64,000 nucleotides of DNA, from contig JAJYYH010000036.1 in assembly GCA_021801255.1 (NCBI GenBank), positions 62,001 to 126,000 of the forward strand, in the 5' to 3' direction. The notes beneath the pieces were generated by a model that ran no database searches, was not told where the DNA came from, and was given only the letters and a program-made list of their open reading frames with translations. The position numbers were made by a program, and so were the translations under genes. Origin of the DNA: Pseudomonadota bacterium (GTDB taxonomy: Bacteria > Pseudomonadota > Alphaproteobacteria > Acetobacterales > Acetobacteraceae). This document shows, piece by piece, positions 18,692-28,148 of the stretch; position 1 is the stretch's first letter; each line of letters begins with the position of its first letter.

Positions 18692-19369
18692 TCAGGCGCT
18701 CTGCCGCGCGGGCGTGAGGCGCGCCGGCGGGGTCTGGCCGAGGGGCACCAGGGGCGCGCCGTCAAGCCGGTTGAGGATCATGATTTTCAGCGAGTCGAGC
18801 TGGTGCAGGATCATGCGGATCTGGCTGTTGAGGCCGTTATAGGTGAGCAGACCGAGCATCGCGATGAAAATGCCGGACGCGGTGGCGACCAGCGCGTCTG
18901 CAACGCCCCCGGTCACGGCGGTCGGCGCCGAACCCGGCTTGGCGAGCACGCCGAACGCATGAAACATTCCGAGAATGGTGCCAAAGAGGCCGAGCAGCGG
19001 CGCTAGGGTGATGATGGTATCGAGGATCCAGAGGCGGCGGTCGAATTGCGGCGCCATCAGCAAAATTGCCTCGTCGAGCCGGCTCGCCAGCGCCTCGCCC
19101 TTGGTTTTATCAGCGTGACGGAGCGCGGTTTCGAGCAGCACGCCCTCCGGCAGCTTGCCAGCGCTGCGCCGCAGCATCTCCATTTCGGGCAGGCTCAACG
19201 CGCCGGTGCGCGCGACCCGCATGACGACCCGCGTGCCCCCGATCAGGGTGCGACGGAGATACCAGAAACGGTCGATGATCACCGCGAGTTCGAGCAGTAA
19301 AAGCCCAGCGAGCGCGTAGATCACGCCGTCCGAATAGTTGGCGATATGGATGAGATAATCGAGATTCAT
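18692..19369 (-). CDS. exbB: MotA/TolQ/ExbB proton channel family protein
   Basis: LLGLFGTILGMFHAFGVL…GGVADALVATASGIFIAMLGLLTYNGL. Confidence 0.9.
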   Translation of the reverse strand: MNLDYLIHIANYSDGVIYALAGLLLLELAVIIDRFWYLRRTLIGGTRVVMRVARTGALSLPEMEMLRRSAGKLPEGVLLETALRHADKTKGEALASRLDEAILLMAPQFDRRLWILDTIITLAPLLGLFGTILGMFHAFGVLAKPGSAPTAVTGGVADALVATASGIFIAMLGLLTYNGLNSQIRMILHQLDSLKIMILNRLDGAPLVPLGQTPPARLTPARQSA

Positions 19370-19535
19370 GTTCTTCCCAGGCCCTTTACGCTTGCCCACG
19401 CGACCAGCCACCCCCGCACCCCGCTTGCGCGGAGCCGGGGCTGACGGTCGGAATTATGCCACTTGCCGGATGGCTGGCGAATGACCGTTTTCTTGCGGTT
19501 TGATGACTGAATTGTTGCGGTTTTTCGAGCACCCC

Positions 19536-21878
19536 TCAGAAGCTGATGCCAACCTGGCCATAGAGCGTCATGGGCGCGCCAGGATAGCCGAGCATCGTTG
19601 CCGCGCCATTGCCGAAATAGCCGCCGGCCGACTCATAGGCGTAGATATTCATTTTGCTGTTCGCGATGTTGAGGGCGGTGAGGGAAACATCGAGGGTCTT
19701 GCCGAAGCCTTCGACGCTGAAGGGGATTTTCGCGTCGATCGAGGCGTTGAAGGTCTGATAGCCGCTGAAGGTTGATGTCGAGGGCGCGACAGTTGCATTG
19801 TTGAAGTAGTATTGCGCGCCGGTGTACTGCCACCAGACACTCGGCTTGAGCGCGACGTTGCCCAGCAGATACGTGTAATCAACACCAATGTTGAGCGTCG
19901 CGTCGGGCACATAGGGAACATGGTAGCCGTTGAAGTTCTGCGAAGCGCCGACGTTAACATAGTTCGTATAGATCGCTTTCAGGACCGAGCCGTTGAGGAA
20001 GGCGTGCACGGTCGAGAACAGCGTATCATCGGCATAGAAATTAACGCCCTGGTAATTCGAGTCGCCAAAAGCGGTCGATTCGCTGCCATTGGCGAAGACG
20101 GCGTTGACGACCTGATTGCTCAGTTGGAGATCGAACCAGTTGGCGCCGAACAGGAAATTCTTGAGGTAGTAATCCGGCTGGTTGACGTTGATCTTGAAAC
20201 CAGCCTGGTAGTCCTCGGCGAGTTCAAGCTGCGACGTGTTCTGCGTGACGGGAATCGCCTGGAAATAGCCGCCGCCGCCGCCGACCGTGGGCGTCTGATA
20301 GGCTTGCTCGTAGCTGCCATAGAGTGCCAGCCATTTGGTCACATCGAGATTCGTGCTGATCCCCGGCTCGACCCCGACATAGTTTGAATGTTGCGAGCCG
20401 AATTTTCCTTGATCGGTCCCGGTCGCATCGGGAAACGCGCCATACTGCCCGGCGCCGTTGGCGTATTGGATCGAATCGTTGATCACCCGGATGCTCGGCG
20501 TGATGCGCAGCGCCGAGAAGGGCTTGATCTCGTCTTGCAGGAACAGCGCCATGTCGTCACTGTAGAAAAGCCCGTTGCGGTAATTCCCATTCGGTGCGAA
20601 TTGGCTGCCGAAATAGGGAGCTTCGGGGCTCCAGAAGGAGTTCATCGTCTGGTAATAGGCGTGGATGTAATAGCCGCCGTAATCAAAAGTGTTGTAGGGC
20701 AGCGTCGTCGTCATCCAGAGCTTGTCGCCGAGCGTCCAGTTATCCGGATTGTTATATTCGTTGAGCTGGTTATAATTGGGCGTGAAATTATTGAAGTCGT
20801 TGTGAATTCTTTGTTCATCGCTGTACCAGGAAACATTGTGGAGCGTGTTGTAATCATCAAGGTGGATGTTCTGCTTGCCATAAACCGTGGCGAACTGATT
20901 CTGGTCAAATTTTGCCCAGACCTGAGGATCGAGCGCGGCGAAGAAATTGACCTTCTCGTTGTAGAGCGGGCTGGTCCCGAGACCGTTGATGCCAATCCCC
21001 GGCGTTGGCTCGAAGGGAATGACGTTCGGCCGGTAGCCGCCGGCTTGCGCCATGTAGGCGCCGAAGGAGACATCGCCGTCCGAGAAATTCTTGATGGTTT
21101 TCACGTAGATGGCGTAATCCTCGGAGGGGCTGTCGAACCCGTTCGACGAAATGCGGAAATCGTTGCCTTCGTTGAGGCCGCCGGCAATCACCGTGGACCA
21201 GCCGCCGAGATTGCCGGTGCGAATGTCAAAATTCAGGTTCTCCTGATTGTAGCTGCCATAGGTCTCGTAGATGTCGGCCCCGGCCTTCTGGGTCGGCTGG
21301 ATCGGGGTGAATTCGATGGTGCCGCCGGTCGAATCATACCAGCGGCTTTCCGCGTCACCCGGGCCGTAGGTGACGCCGATGTTCTGGATCATGCCAATCT
21401 GCGGAATGGTTGCCGAGGCCCAGAGGCCGGTCGCGACATTGTTCATCGGAATGCCGTCGAAGGTCATCATCAGGTTGTTGTTCGCGGTCTGGCCGCCAAA
21501 GCCGCTCCAGCCATTGGCGAGACCATCGAGGGAGACGTTGTATTTCGTCGCCCCGGAATTGCCGTAGCCGGTCACCTGCGCGCCCGGCGCCAGGCCAATC
21601 GCCTGCGCGCCGCCGCCCACCGGGCCGACCGCCTGCAATTCCTGCTGATCGAGTATTCGCGTGGTCTGGCCGGATTGAAAGAGCTGCTGCTGCGTCGGCG
21701 CCACCGTGGCCCCCGGCACCGGCGCCTCGCTGGTGTCACCGCCGCCGTTGGCGTTCACCGAGCCGGCATTGACGGTGCCCGAAACGTCCTGGGCGAAAGC
21801 CGCGTGGCCGGCGAGCAGCGTCGAGGCCATCAGAACCATCAGCGGCGTGATCGCCGCCGAGCGGCGCAAAACTTTCAT
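19536..21878 (-). CDS. TonB-dependent outer membrane receptor
   Basis: Signal peptide, plug and beta-barrel sequence, C-terminal Phe (MTLYGQVGISF), adjacent exbBD-tonB; start ATG with SD GAAGAGAGAG. Confidence 0.85.
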   Translation of the reverse strand: MKVLRRSAAITPLMVLMASTLLAGHAAFAQDVSGTVNAGSVNANGGGDTSEAPVPGATVAPTQQQLFQSGQTTRILDQQELQAVGPVGGGAQAIGLAPGAQVTGYGNSGATKYNVSLDGLANGWSGFGGQTANNNLMMTFDGIPMNNVATGLWASATIPQIGMIQNIGVTYGPGDAESRWYDSTGGTIEFTPIQPTQKAGADIYETYGSYNQENLNFDIRTGNLGGWSTVIAGGLNEGNDFRISSNGFDSPSEDYAIYVKTIKNFSDGDVSFGAYMAQAGGYRPNVIPFEPTPGIGINGLGTSPLYNEKVNFFAALDPQVWAKFDQNQFATVYGKQNIHLDDYNTLHNVSWYSDEQRIHNDFNNFTPNYNQLNEYNNPDNWTLGDKLWMTTTLPYNTFDYGGYYIHAYYQTMNSFWSPEAPYFGSQFAPNGNYRNGLFYSDDMALFLQDEIKPFSALRITPSIRVINDSIQYANGAGQYGAFPDATGTDQGKFGSQHSNYVGVEPGISTNLDVTKWLALYGSYEQAYQTPTVGGGGGYFQAIPVTQNTSQLELAEDYQAGFKINVNQPDYYLKNFLFGANWFDLQLSNQVVNAVFANGSESTAFGDSNYQGVNFYADDTLFSTVHAFLNGSVLKAIYTNYVNVGASQNFNGYHVPYVPDATLNIGVDYTYLLGNVALKPSVWWQYTGAQYYFNNATVAPSTSTFSGYQTFNASIDAKIPFSVEGFGKTLDVSLTALNIANSKMNIYAYESAGGYFGNGAATMLGYPGAPMTLYGQVGISF

Positions 21879-21972
21879 CTCTCTCTTCCCCTGCAAAGCT
21901 GAAGCACGGCCTAGTGGTGGCCCGAGGCAGGGTATGCGAGGCGTGAAACCACACATGGTTGAAGCCTGTAGT

Positions 21973-21987
21973 TGCGATTAATTCGCA
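21973..21987. promoter_or_regulatory. Palindromic operator candidate TGCGA-TTAAT-TCGCA overlapping the receptor promoter
   Basis: 5-bp perfect arms; overlaps the -10 of a TTGACA-N17-TAAATG promoter on the minus strand. Confidence 0.5.
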
Positions 21988-22014
21988 TTTACAGATCCCC
22001 CTCACCCCTGTCAA
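21986..22014 (-). promoter_or_regulatory. Sigma70-type promoter TTGACA-N17-TAAATG upstream of the TonB-dependent receptor
   Basis: -35 (TGTCAA on +, 22009-22014), 17-nt spacer, -10 (CATTTA on +, 21986-21991). Confidence 0.6.
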
Positions 22015-22102
22015 GCCAGCGCATGAGCGCGACCGCTGCGTCGCATGCCGAGGCAGAGAAGAAATAGCACGGAAATGTGACAATGCGCTCACAATAAGTT
22101 GT

Positions 22103-22135
22103 TCATTGTTTTGTCATTGTTTTGTAGCTATTTTG
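22103..22135. repeat. 11-bp tandem repeat TCATTGTTTTG x2 plus degenerate TAGCTATTTTG
   Basis: Direct reading of an AT-rich intergenic island. Confidence 0.8.
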
Positions 22136-22277
22136 TAACTTTAGTGGGTGACTAGGTCGTATTGGATTATTATAGTTATTATTGTCTTTGATGATCGTTA
22201 TGTTGCATATTAATGACAAAATCGTCGCCCGCCCTGTTGATCCCCCGCGCCGCAAGCGCCTAAAGAGCGCCGGGATC

Positions 22278-23702
22278 ATGGGGAACCCCGACATGCCGGA
22301 GCTTTATCTGCACAACAGCCTCACGCGCCGCGCCGAGCGCTTTGTCCCGCTCGATCCGGGCAACGTGCGGATGTATGTCTGCGGCCCCACCGTCTATGAC
22401 CGCGCGCATATCGGCAACGCGCGGCCGGCCGTGGTTTTCGACGTGCTCGCCCGCCTGCTGCGCCGGCTCTATCCGCACCTCACCTATGTCCGCAACGTCA
22501 CCGACGTTGACGACAAGATCAACGCCCGCGCCGCCGAAAACCACGAGCCGATCACGGCTTTGACGGCGCGCACGCTGGAGTACTATCACCAGGACATGGA
22601 AGCTCTCGGCGTCCTCCCGCCCGAGGGCAAACTGCCCGCAACCGACCATGTCGGCGAAATGTGGATGGTCGAGCCGCGCGCAACCGACCACGTCGGCGAC
22701 ATGATCGACCTCATCACCCGCCTCATCGAAGGTGGCCACGCCTATGAAGCGGCGGGGCATGTGCTGTTTGCGGTCGCGAGTTTCCCCCAATACGGCAGGC
22801 TTTCCGGCCGCAGCGCCGCCGAACTCCGCGCCGGCGCCCGCGTCGAGGTGGCGCCCTACAAGCGCGATGCCGGCGATTTCGTGCTGTGGAAACCCTCGCC
22901 CCCCGAACTCCCCGGCTGGCAAAGCCCCTGGGGGCGCGGGCGACCGGGTTGGCATATCGAATGCTCGGCGATGTCGTGGCGCTATCTCGGCACGGATTTC
23001 GATATCCATGGCGGCGGCGGCGATCTTTTATTCCCGCACCACGAAAATGAGATCGCGCAGAGCTGCTGCGCGTTTCCCGGAAGCCATTTCGCCCGCGTGT
23101 GGCTCCATAACGGCATGCTGCTGGTGAACGGCGAGAAAATGTCGAAAAGCCTCGGCAATATCATTACTGTCGAGGCGTTGCTTGCCCGCGCGCCAGGCGA
23201 GGCGGTGCGGTTCGCGCTCTTGCGCACGCATTACCGCGGGGTTCTGGATTTTTCCGATCGCGCGCTCACCGATGCGCACGACGAACTCAGCCGGTTTTAT
23301 CGCGCCCTGCAGCGAAGTCACGTCCGCCACGATGACGGCACGGAAATTCCCGAAGGCGTCATGGCGGCGCTTTGCGACGACCTCAACACGCCGCGCGCCA
23401 TCGCGGAGATGCACAGGCTCGCCGATGCCGCGCTCGCCGGAGATCTTGATGCCGCACGCGGGCTTCGCGCGGGCGGGCAGTTGCTTGGGATCTTGACGTA
23501 TGAAAATCCCGACGCGTGGTTTCAGATGCCCCTACTCAACGCCTCTTTAGGGGCCGACACCATTGCCGCGAGAATCACCGAACGCGCGCAGGCACGGCAG
23601 GAAAAAAACTTCGTGCGCGCCGATGAAATCCGCAAACAGCTCGCCGCCGCCGGCGTCATTCTCGAAGACGGCCCCGCCGGCACCACCTGGCGGCGCGGGT
23701 GA
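22278..23702 (+). CDS. cysS: Cysteinyl-tRNA synthetase
   Basis: YVCGPTVYDRAHIGNARPAVVFD; GRPGWHIECSAMSWRYLG; DIHGGGGDLLFPHHENEIAQS; KMSKSLGN. Confidence 0.95.
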   Translation: MGNPDMPELYLHNSLTRRAERFVPLDPGNVRMYVCGPTVYDRAHIGNARPAVVFDVLARLLRRLYPHLTYVRNVTDVDDKINARAAENHEPITALTARTLEYYHQDMEALGVLPPEGKLPATDHVGEMWMVEPRATDHVGDMIDLITRLIEGGHAYEAAGHVLFAVASFPQYGRLSGRSAAELRAGARVEVAPYKRDAGDFVLWKPSPPELPGWQSPWGRGRPGWHIECSAMSWRYLGTDFDIHGGGGDLLFPHHENEIAQSCCAFPGSHFARVWLHNGMLLVNGEKMSKSLGNIITVEALLARAPGEAVRFALLRTHYRGVLDFSDRALTDAHDELSRFYRALQRSHVRHDDGTEIPEGVMAALCDDLNTPRAIAEMHRLADAALAGDLDAARGLRAGGQLLGILTYENPDAWFQMPLLNASLGADTIAARITERAQARQEKNFVRADEIRKQLAAAGVILEDGPAGTTWRRG

Positions 23703-23709
23703 GGAAAAA

Positions 23710-24474
23710 ATGACGGGCCGCGAAGCGGGCGCGGCGCTGGAGCCGATCGAACCCTCGCCCGTCGTCATCCTGGTGCGCCCGCAGCTCGCGGAAAATATCG
23801 GCACGGTGGCACGCGCCATGGCCAATGGCGGGCTCTTTCATTTGCGTCTCGTCGCACCCCGCGACGGCTGGCCACAGGCGCGCGCCTGGCGCACCGCCTC
23901 CGGCGCCGATCGCATCCTCGACGCCGCCACGGTTCACGCCGATGTCGCGGGGGCGGTCGCCGATCTGCATCGCGTCCTGGCCACCTGTCCGCGCCCGCGC
24001 CATGTCATAAAACCGCTGCTCACCGCGCGCGAAGCGGCGGCGGAATTACATGAAATCGGCGCGCGTGACCTCCGCGCGGGCATTCTGTTTGGACCCGAGC
24101 GCGCCGGCCTCGACAACGACGATCTCGCGCGCGCCGATGCGCTCGTGCGCTACCCGCTCAACCCGGCGTTTCTCTCGCTCAACCTCGCCCAGGCGGTGAT
24201 GGTGCTGGCCTATGAATGGTGGCTCGCGCGCGATGAAACCCCGGCGCGGCAATTGATGACGCATGAAACCCGCATCGCGACCAAGGGCGAACTCGATAAT
24301 TTTCTGGTTCATCTCACGCGCGAACTCGATTCCTGCGGCTTCCTGCGCAACGACCAGAAACGCCCCGGCATGCTGCGCAACATCCGCCATTTCTTCGAGC
24401 GCGGCGAGGTGACGGAGCAGGAATTGCGCACGCTGCACGGCATCGTCACCGAACTTGTGCGCGCGAGACGATGA
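23710..24474 (+). CDS. TrmJ/SpoU-family RNA methyltransferase
   Basis: VILVRPQLAENIGTVARAMANGGLFHLRLVAPRDGW; GILFGPERAGLDNDDL; YPLNPAFLSLNLAQAVMVLAYEW. Confidence 0.85.
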   Translation: MTGREAGAALEPIEPSPVVILVRPQLAENIGTVARAMANGGLFHLRLVAPRDGWPQARAWRTASGADRILDAATVHADVAGAVADLHRVLATCPRPRHVIKPLLTAREAAAELHEIGARDLRAGILFGPERAGLDNDDLARADALVRYPLNPAFLSLNLAQAVMVLAYEWWLARDETPARQLMTHETRIATKGELDNFLVHLTRELDSCGFLRNDQKRPGMLRNIRHFFERGEVTEQELRTLHGIVTELVRARR

Positions 24475-24488
24475 GTTGGGGTTAAAGT

Positions 24489-24608
24489 GCCAGGGGCTTC
24501 ACCCCTGGACCCCACCAAGGGCGGAGCCCTTGGAACCCTTCCCATGGATGCGGGTCTGGGGAAGCTGGCCCCAGCGGGTCCCAATGGGAGGTGGGAGGCA
24601 GCGCCCTG
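24489..24608 (-). repeat. GC-rich dispersed intergenic repeat, copy B
   Basis: Reverse complement carries GACCCGCTGGGGCCAGCTTCCCCAGACCCGC and GGGGTCCAGGGGTGAAGCCCCTGG; between convergent genes. Confidence 0.75.
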
Positions 24609-24611
24609 GTC

Positions 24612-25505
24612 TTAGCGCGCCTGCTGGATCGCCGAGAGGATCCAGGCGCCCCCCGGTGCCCGCATGAACGTCCAAAGCTCGGTCGCGGTGACGCGCTCGG
24701 TGGCGCTGCCATCGACGATCCGCCCGGCGGCATCCCGTGTCGTATCGAGCATCGAGAACTGCATGGCGACGGTCGCGTAATCGCGCCCCTGTTCCGACCA
24801 CGCCTCGGCAAGATCACCGCGTTCGAGCCGCACGTCGCGCACCTCGTTGCGTACGCCCCGGCTGGCCTGATCGGCCAGTTGTTCGGCGAAATAGCCGCGC
24901 ATCTCGGGCGTCGCGAGGCGGCCGAGGGCGTCGAGGTCATGCGCGCTCCAGGCCGCCTGGATGGCCTGGAGGGATTGCTCGAAAGCGTGGAAATCGGCCG
25001 GGCCGATCGCCGGGCCACGGCTTCCGCCCATTCTGCCACCCATTGCGGCGGGGGCCACGCGCGGCGCCATCCCGGCCGGCATCAGGCGCGGGCCGACGAA
25101 GCGGCGGGCGAGAAAGCGCACCAGCCAGATGATCAGGATGATTTGCAGGAGGAAGCCGAAAAATCCGCCGAAACCACCCATCCCCCAGAAAAACCCGTGG
25201 CCGAGCAGCATCCCCATCAGCCCCGCGCCGAGGAAACCACCGAACAGGCCGGAGAGGAATGGATGGCCCGGCGCCATGCCGTAGCCATTCCCCGCGCCAT
25301 AGCCGGGGCTGCCGCGCGGCGTCATGCTGCGCTCGAGGGGTGCGGCGGAATAGGGCGAGGTGCCGGTTGCGGGCGGGGCCATGTAGGTGCGGCTGCCGCG
25401 ACTGCCCATCGAGGACGAACTGCCCGCCCGCGCCTCCGCCGCGATCGGGGAGAGCGCCCAGAGCGCAACCAGCAACGCGGCCAAAAGCAGACGTATCCGG
25501 CGCAT
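24612..25505 (-). CDS. Tim44-like domain protein
   Basis: Signal/TM and Gly/Met-rich region, then Tim44-like C-terminus (FHAFEQSLQAIQAAWSAHDLDALGRLATPEMRGYFAEQL…WTFMRAPGGAWILSAIQQ). Confidence 0.75.
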   Translation of the reverse strand: MRRIRLLLAALLVALWALSPIAAEARAGSSSSMGSRGSRTYMAPPATGTSPYSAAPLERSMTPRGSPGYGAGNGYGMAPGHPFLSGLFGGFLGAGLMGMLLGHGFFWGMGGFGGFFGFLLQIILIIWLVRFLARRFVGPRLMPAGMAPRVAPAAMGGRMGGSRGPAIGPADFHAFEQSLQAIQAAWSAHDLDALGRLATPEMRGYFAEQLADQASRGVRNEVRDVRLERGDLAEAWSEQGRDYATVAMQFSMLDTTRDAAGRIVDGSATERVTATELWTFMRAPGGAWILSAIQQAR

Positions 25506-25554
25506 CGCGCATCTCCCACGCATCAGGCGGATATAATGCGCGGGTGAGATGATT

Positions 25555-26886
25555 TCACGCCCCGGCGAGCGTCATTCCTTCAACGCGGAGCGTGGGGGCG
25601 TCGGTGCCGCGGCGGAAGCGCAGATCGTTGGCGGCGCGGAGATGGGAAAACATCTCGATCAGATTGCCGGCGATGGTGATTTCGGCGACCGGCTCGGCGA
25701 GCGCGCCATCGCGGATCATGAACCCGCTCGCCCCCCGGCTATAATCGCCGGTGAGGCCATTGATCCCCATGCCGATCAATTCGGTGACATAGAGGCCTTC
25801 GCGGATATCGGCCATCAAGGCGGCCGGGCTCGCCGCGCCGGGGGCGAGATAGAGATTGCTCGGCGCCGGACCGGGCGGGCCCGACGTGCCGCGCGCGGCG
25901 TGGCCGGTCGAGGCGAGGCCAAGCTGGCGGGCGCTCCGCAGATCGAGCAGCCAGGAGCGCAGCACGCCGTTTTCCACCAGGGTCGCGGGGGCGGTCGGAA
26001 GACCCTCGCCGTCGAACGGGCGAGAACGGAGGCCCCGCTTGCGGCGCGGATCGTCGTGGATGGTGATGCCGGCGGCAAAAACCGCCTGCCCCAGGCGATC
26101 CTTGAGAAAGCTGGTGCCGCGCGCGATGCTCGCGCCATTGATCGCACTCGCGAAATGCCCGAGCAGGCTCCCCGCCACGCGGGGATCATAGACCACCGGG
26201 AGGCGCGCGGTTTTCGGGCGTCGCGGGTTGAGCCGCGCCACCGCCCGCTCCCCCGCGGTGCGGCCGAGCATGGCCGGGTCTTCGAGGTCACCGGCATGGA
26301 CGGCGGAGGAAAAATCGTAGTCACGCTCCATCGCCGTGCCGGAACCCGCGAGCGCGGTGACGGAGACCCCGTGCGAACTCCGCGCGTAGGTGCCGGCAAA
26401 GCCCACCGAGGTGACGAGCGCGATCTCGCTCCGCCCATAGCTCGCCTCGGCGCCTTCCGAATTGGTGACGCCGGGCACCGCGAGGGCGGCTTCCTCGGCG
26501 GCGGCGGCGCGCGCGAGAAGGGTTGCGGTATCCGGCTCGACGGCATCGAGGAGATCGAGCGGGGCGGCGTCCGCGGGCGGCGCCGGGCGCTCGGCGAGGC
26601 CCGCAAAGGGGTCTTCGGGCACCACGCGGGCCATGGCTGTGGCGCGGGCGGCGAGTTCGGCAAACCCCGCCGGGTCGAGCGTACTCGCCGAGACGATCGC
26701 CGAGCGCCGGCCGATGAAAACCCGCAAGCCGAGATCGCGCGCCTCCGCCCGCTCGACATGCTCAAGCCGCCCGAGCCGGCGCTGCACCGAGACCGAGCCG
26801 CCGCGCACCAACACCGCATCCGCCGCGTCCGCCCCGGCGGCGCGGGCGGCGCGCAAGAGATCGGCCAGCGCCTCAAGCAGGTTCAT
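25555..26886 (-). CDS. pmbA: TldD/PmbA family protein, PmbA-like
   Basis: VRGGSVSVQRRLGRLEHVERAEARDLGLRVFIGRRSAIVSAS; GMGINGLTGDYSRGASGFMIRDG. Confidence 0.85.
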   Translation of the reverse strand: MNLLEALADLLRAARAAGADAADAVLVRGGSVSVQRRLGRLEHVERAEARDLGLRVFIGRRSAIVSASTLDPAGFAELAARATAMARVVPEDPFAGLAERPAPPADAAPLDLLDAVEPDTATLLARAAAAEEAALAVPGVTNSEGAEASYGRSEIALVTSVGFAGTYARSSHGVSVTALAGSGTAMERDYDFSSAVHAGDLEDPAMLGRTAGERAVARLNPRRPKTARLPVVYDPRVAGSLLGHFASAINGASIARGTSFLKDRLGQAVFAAGITIHDDPRRKRGLRSRPFDGEGLPTAPATLVENGVLRSWLLDLRSARQLGLASTGHAARGTSGPPGPAPSNLYLAPGAASPAALMADIREGLYVTELIGMGINGLTGDYSRGASGFMIRDGALAEPVAEITIAGNLIEMFSHLRAANDLRFRRGTDAPTLRVEGMTLAGA

Positions 26887-28148
26887 GCCGCGAGAAGCTC
26901 GGCGATCGCCGCCACGCCGGGCACCCGCCCGATCGGGCCGAGGGCTGCCAGCGTCGGCGCGGCGCGGAACAGGCGGCGCGCGGTGCGCTCGATATCGGCG
27001 ATGGTGACGGCGCTGATCCGCGCCACCGTCTCTTCGGTCGGGATCACCCGGCCGAAAACCTGCAACTGGCGGGCGAGATGCTCGGCGCGCGCCCCGGTGC
27101 TCTCGAGCGACATCAAGACACTCGCCTTGACCTGGGCGCGGGCGCGGGCAAGCTCCGCTTCCCCCACCTGATCCTGCACCTTGCGCAGCTCACCGAGCGC
27201 GACCGGCAGCAATTCCGCCGCTTCCTTCTCGCCGGTGCCGGCATAGACGCCAAACAGCCCGCCATCCGCATAGGGCGCGGTGAAGGAATAGATCGAATAG
27301 ACCAGACCACGCTTCTCGCGCACTTCCTGGAACAGCCGCGACGACATCCCCCCGCCGAGCAGGGTGGAAAGCAGGAGGGCCGCGTAATAATCGGGATCGC
27401 TGTAGGCGAGGCCGGGAAAGCCGAGCACGATATGCGCCTGATCGAGATCGCGCGCCTCGCGGAACTCGCCGCCCCGGTAGCGCGCCGCCGCCGCCACGAT
27501 GCCGGGGCGCGCCGGCAGGTCGGCGAAGTGACGGCGCACCAGCGCCACCACCTCCGCGTGCTCCAGCGCCCCGGCGGCGGCGATCACCGTGTTCTCCCCG
27601 GCATAGTGCCGCGCCATGTACTCGACGAGCGTCGCGCGCGGCATGGCGCGGATGATCGCCTCGCGCCCCAGCGTCGGGCGCCCCATCGGCTGGTCGGGGA
27701 AGGCAGTTTCCTGGAAATGGTCGAAAATGATGTCGTCGGGCGTGTCGTTGGCCTGACCGATTTCCTGGAGGATGACGCCGCGCTCGCGCTCCAGCTCCTC
27801 GGGCACGAAGGCGCTGTGGCAGAGAATATCGCCGATGATATCGATGCCGAGCGGCAGATCCTCCTTGAGCAGCTTGACGTAATAGGCGGTCTGCTCGCGC
27901 GCGGTATAGGCGTTGATATGCCCGCCGACCGCCTCGATCTCCTCGGCGATCTCGGCGGCGCTGCGTCGCTCCGTGCCCTTGAACGCCATGTGTTCAAGGA
28001 AATGCGAGACGCCGTTTTCCGCCGCCGCCTCATGGCGGGTACCGGTGCCGACATAGGCGCCGAAGGAGACGGTCTCGACCCGCTCCATGCGCTCGGTGAC
28101 GATGGTCAGGCCATTTTCCAGCCGGGTGAGCCGAATCGCATCGCTCAT
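26883..28148 (-). CDS. M16 family (mitochondrial-processing-peptidase-like) zinc peptidase
   Basis: Inverted zinc motif HFLEHMAFKGT; LLGGGMSSRLFQEVREKRGLVYSIYSF; ATGA overlap with pmbA. Confidence 0.9.
   Translation of the reverse strand: MSDAIRLTRLENGLTIVTERMERVETVSFGAYVGTGTRHEAAAENGVSHFLEHMAFKGTERRSAAEIAEEIEAVGGHINAYTAREQTAYYVKLLKEDLPLGIDIIGDILCHSAFVPEELERERGVILQEIGQANDTPDDIIFDHFQETAFPDQPMGRPTLGREAIIRAMPRATLVEYMARHYAGENTVIAAAGALEHAEVVALVRRHFADLPARPGIVAAAARYRGGEFREARDLDQAHIVLGFPGLAYSDPDYYAALLLSTLLGGGMSSRLFQEVREKRGLVYSIYSFTAPYADGGLFGVYAGTGEKEAAELLPVALGELRKVQDQVGEAELARARAQVKASVLMSLESTGARAEHLARQLQVFGRVIPTEETVARISAVTIADIERTARRLFRAAPTLAALGPIGRVPGVAAIAELLAA

Noticed and set aside
21879-22010. Possible cobalamin riboswitch upstream of the TonB-dependent receptor
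   Set aside because: The leader after the predicted TSS is too short and has no recognisable B12-box sequence.
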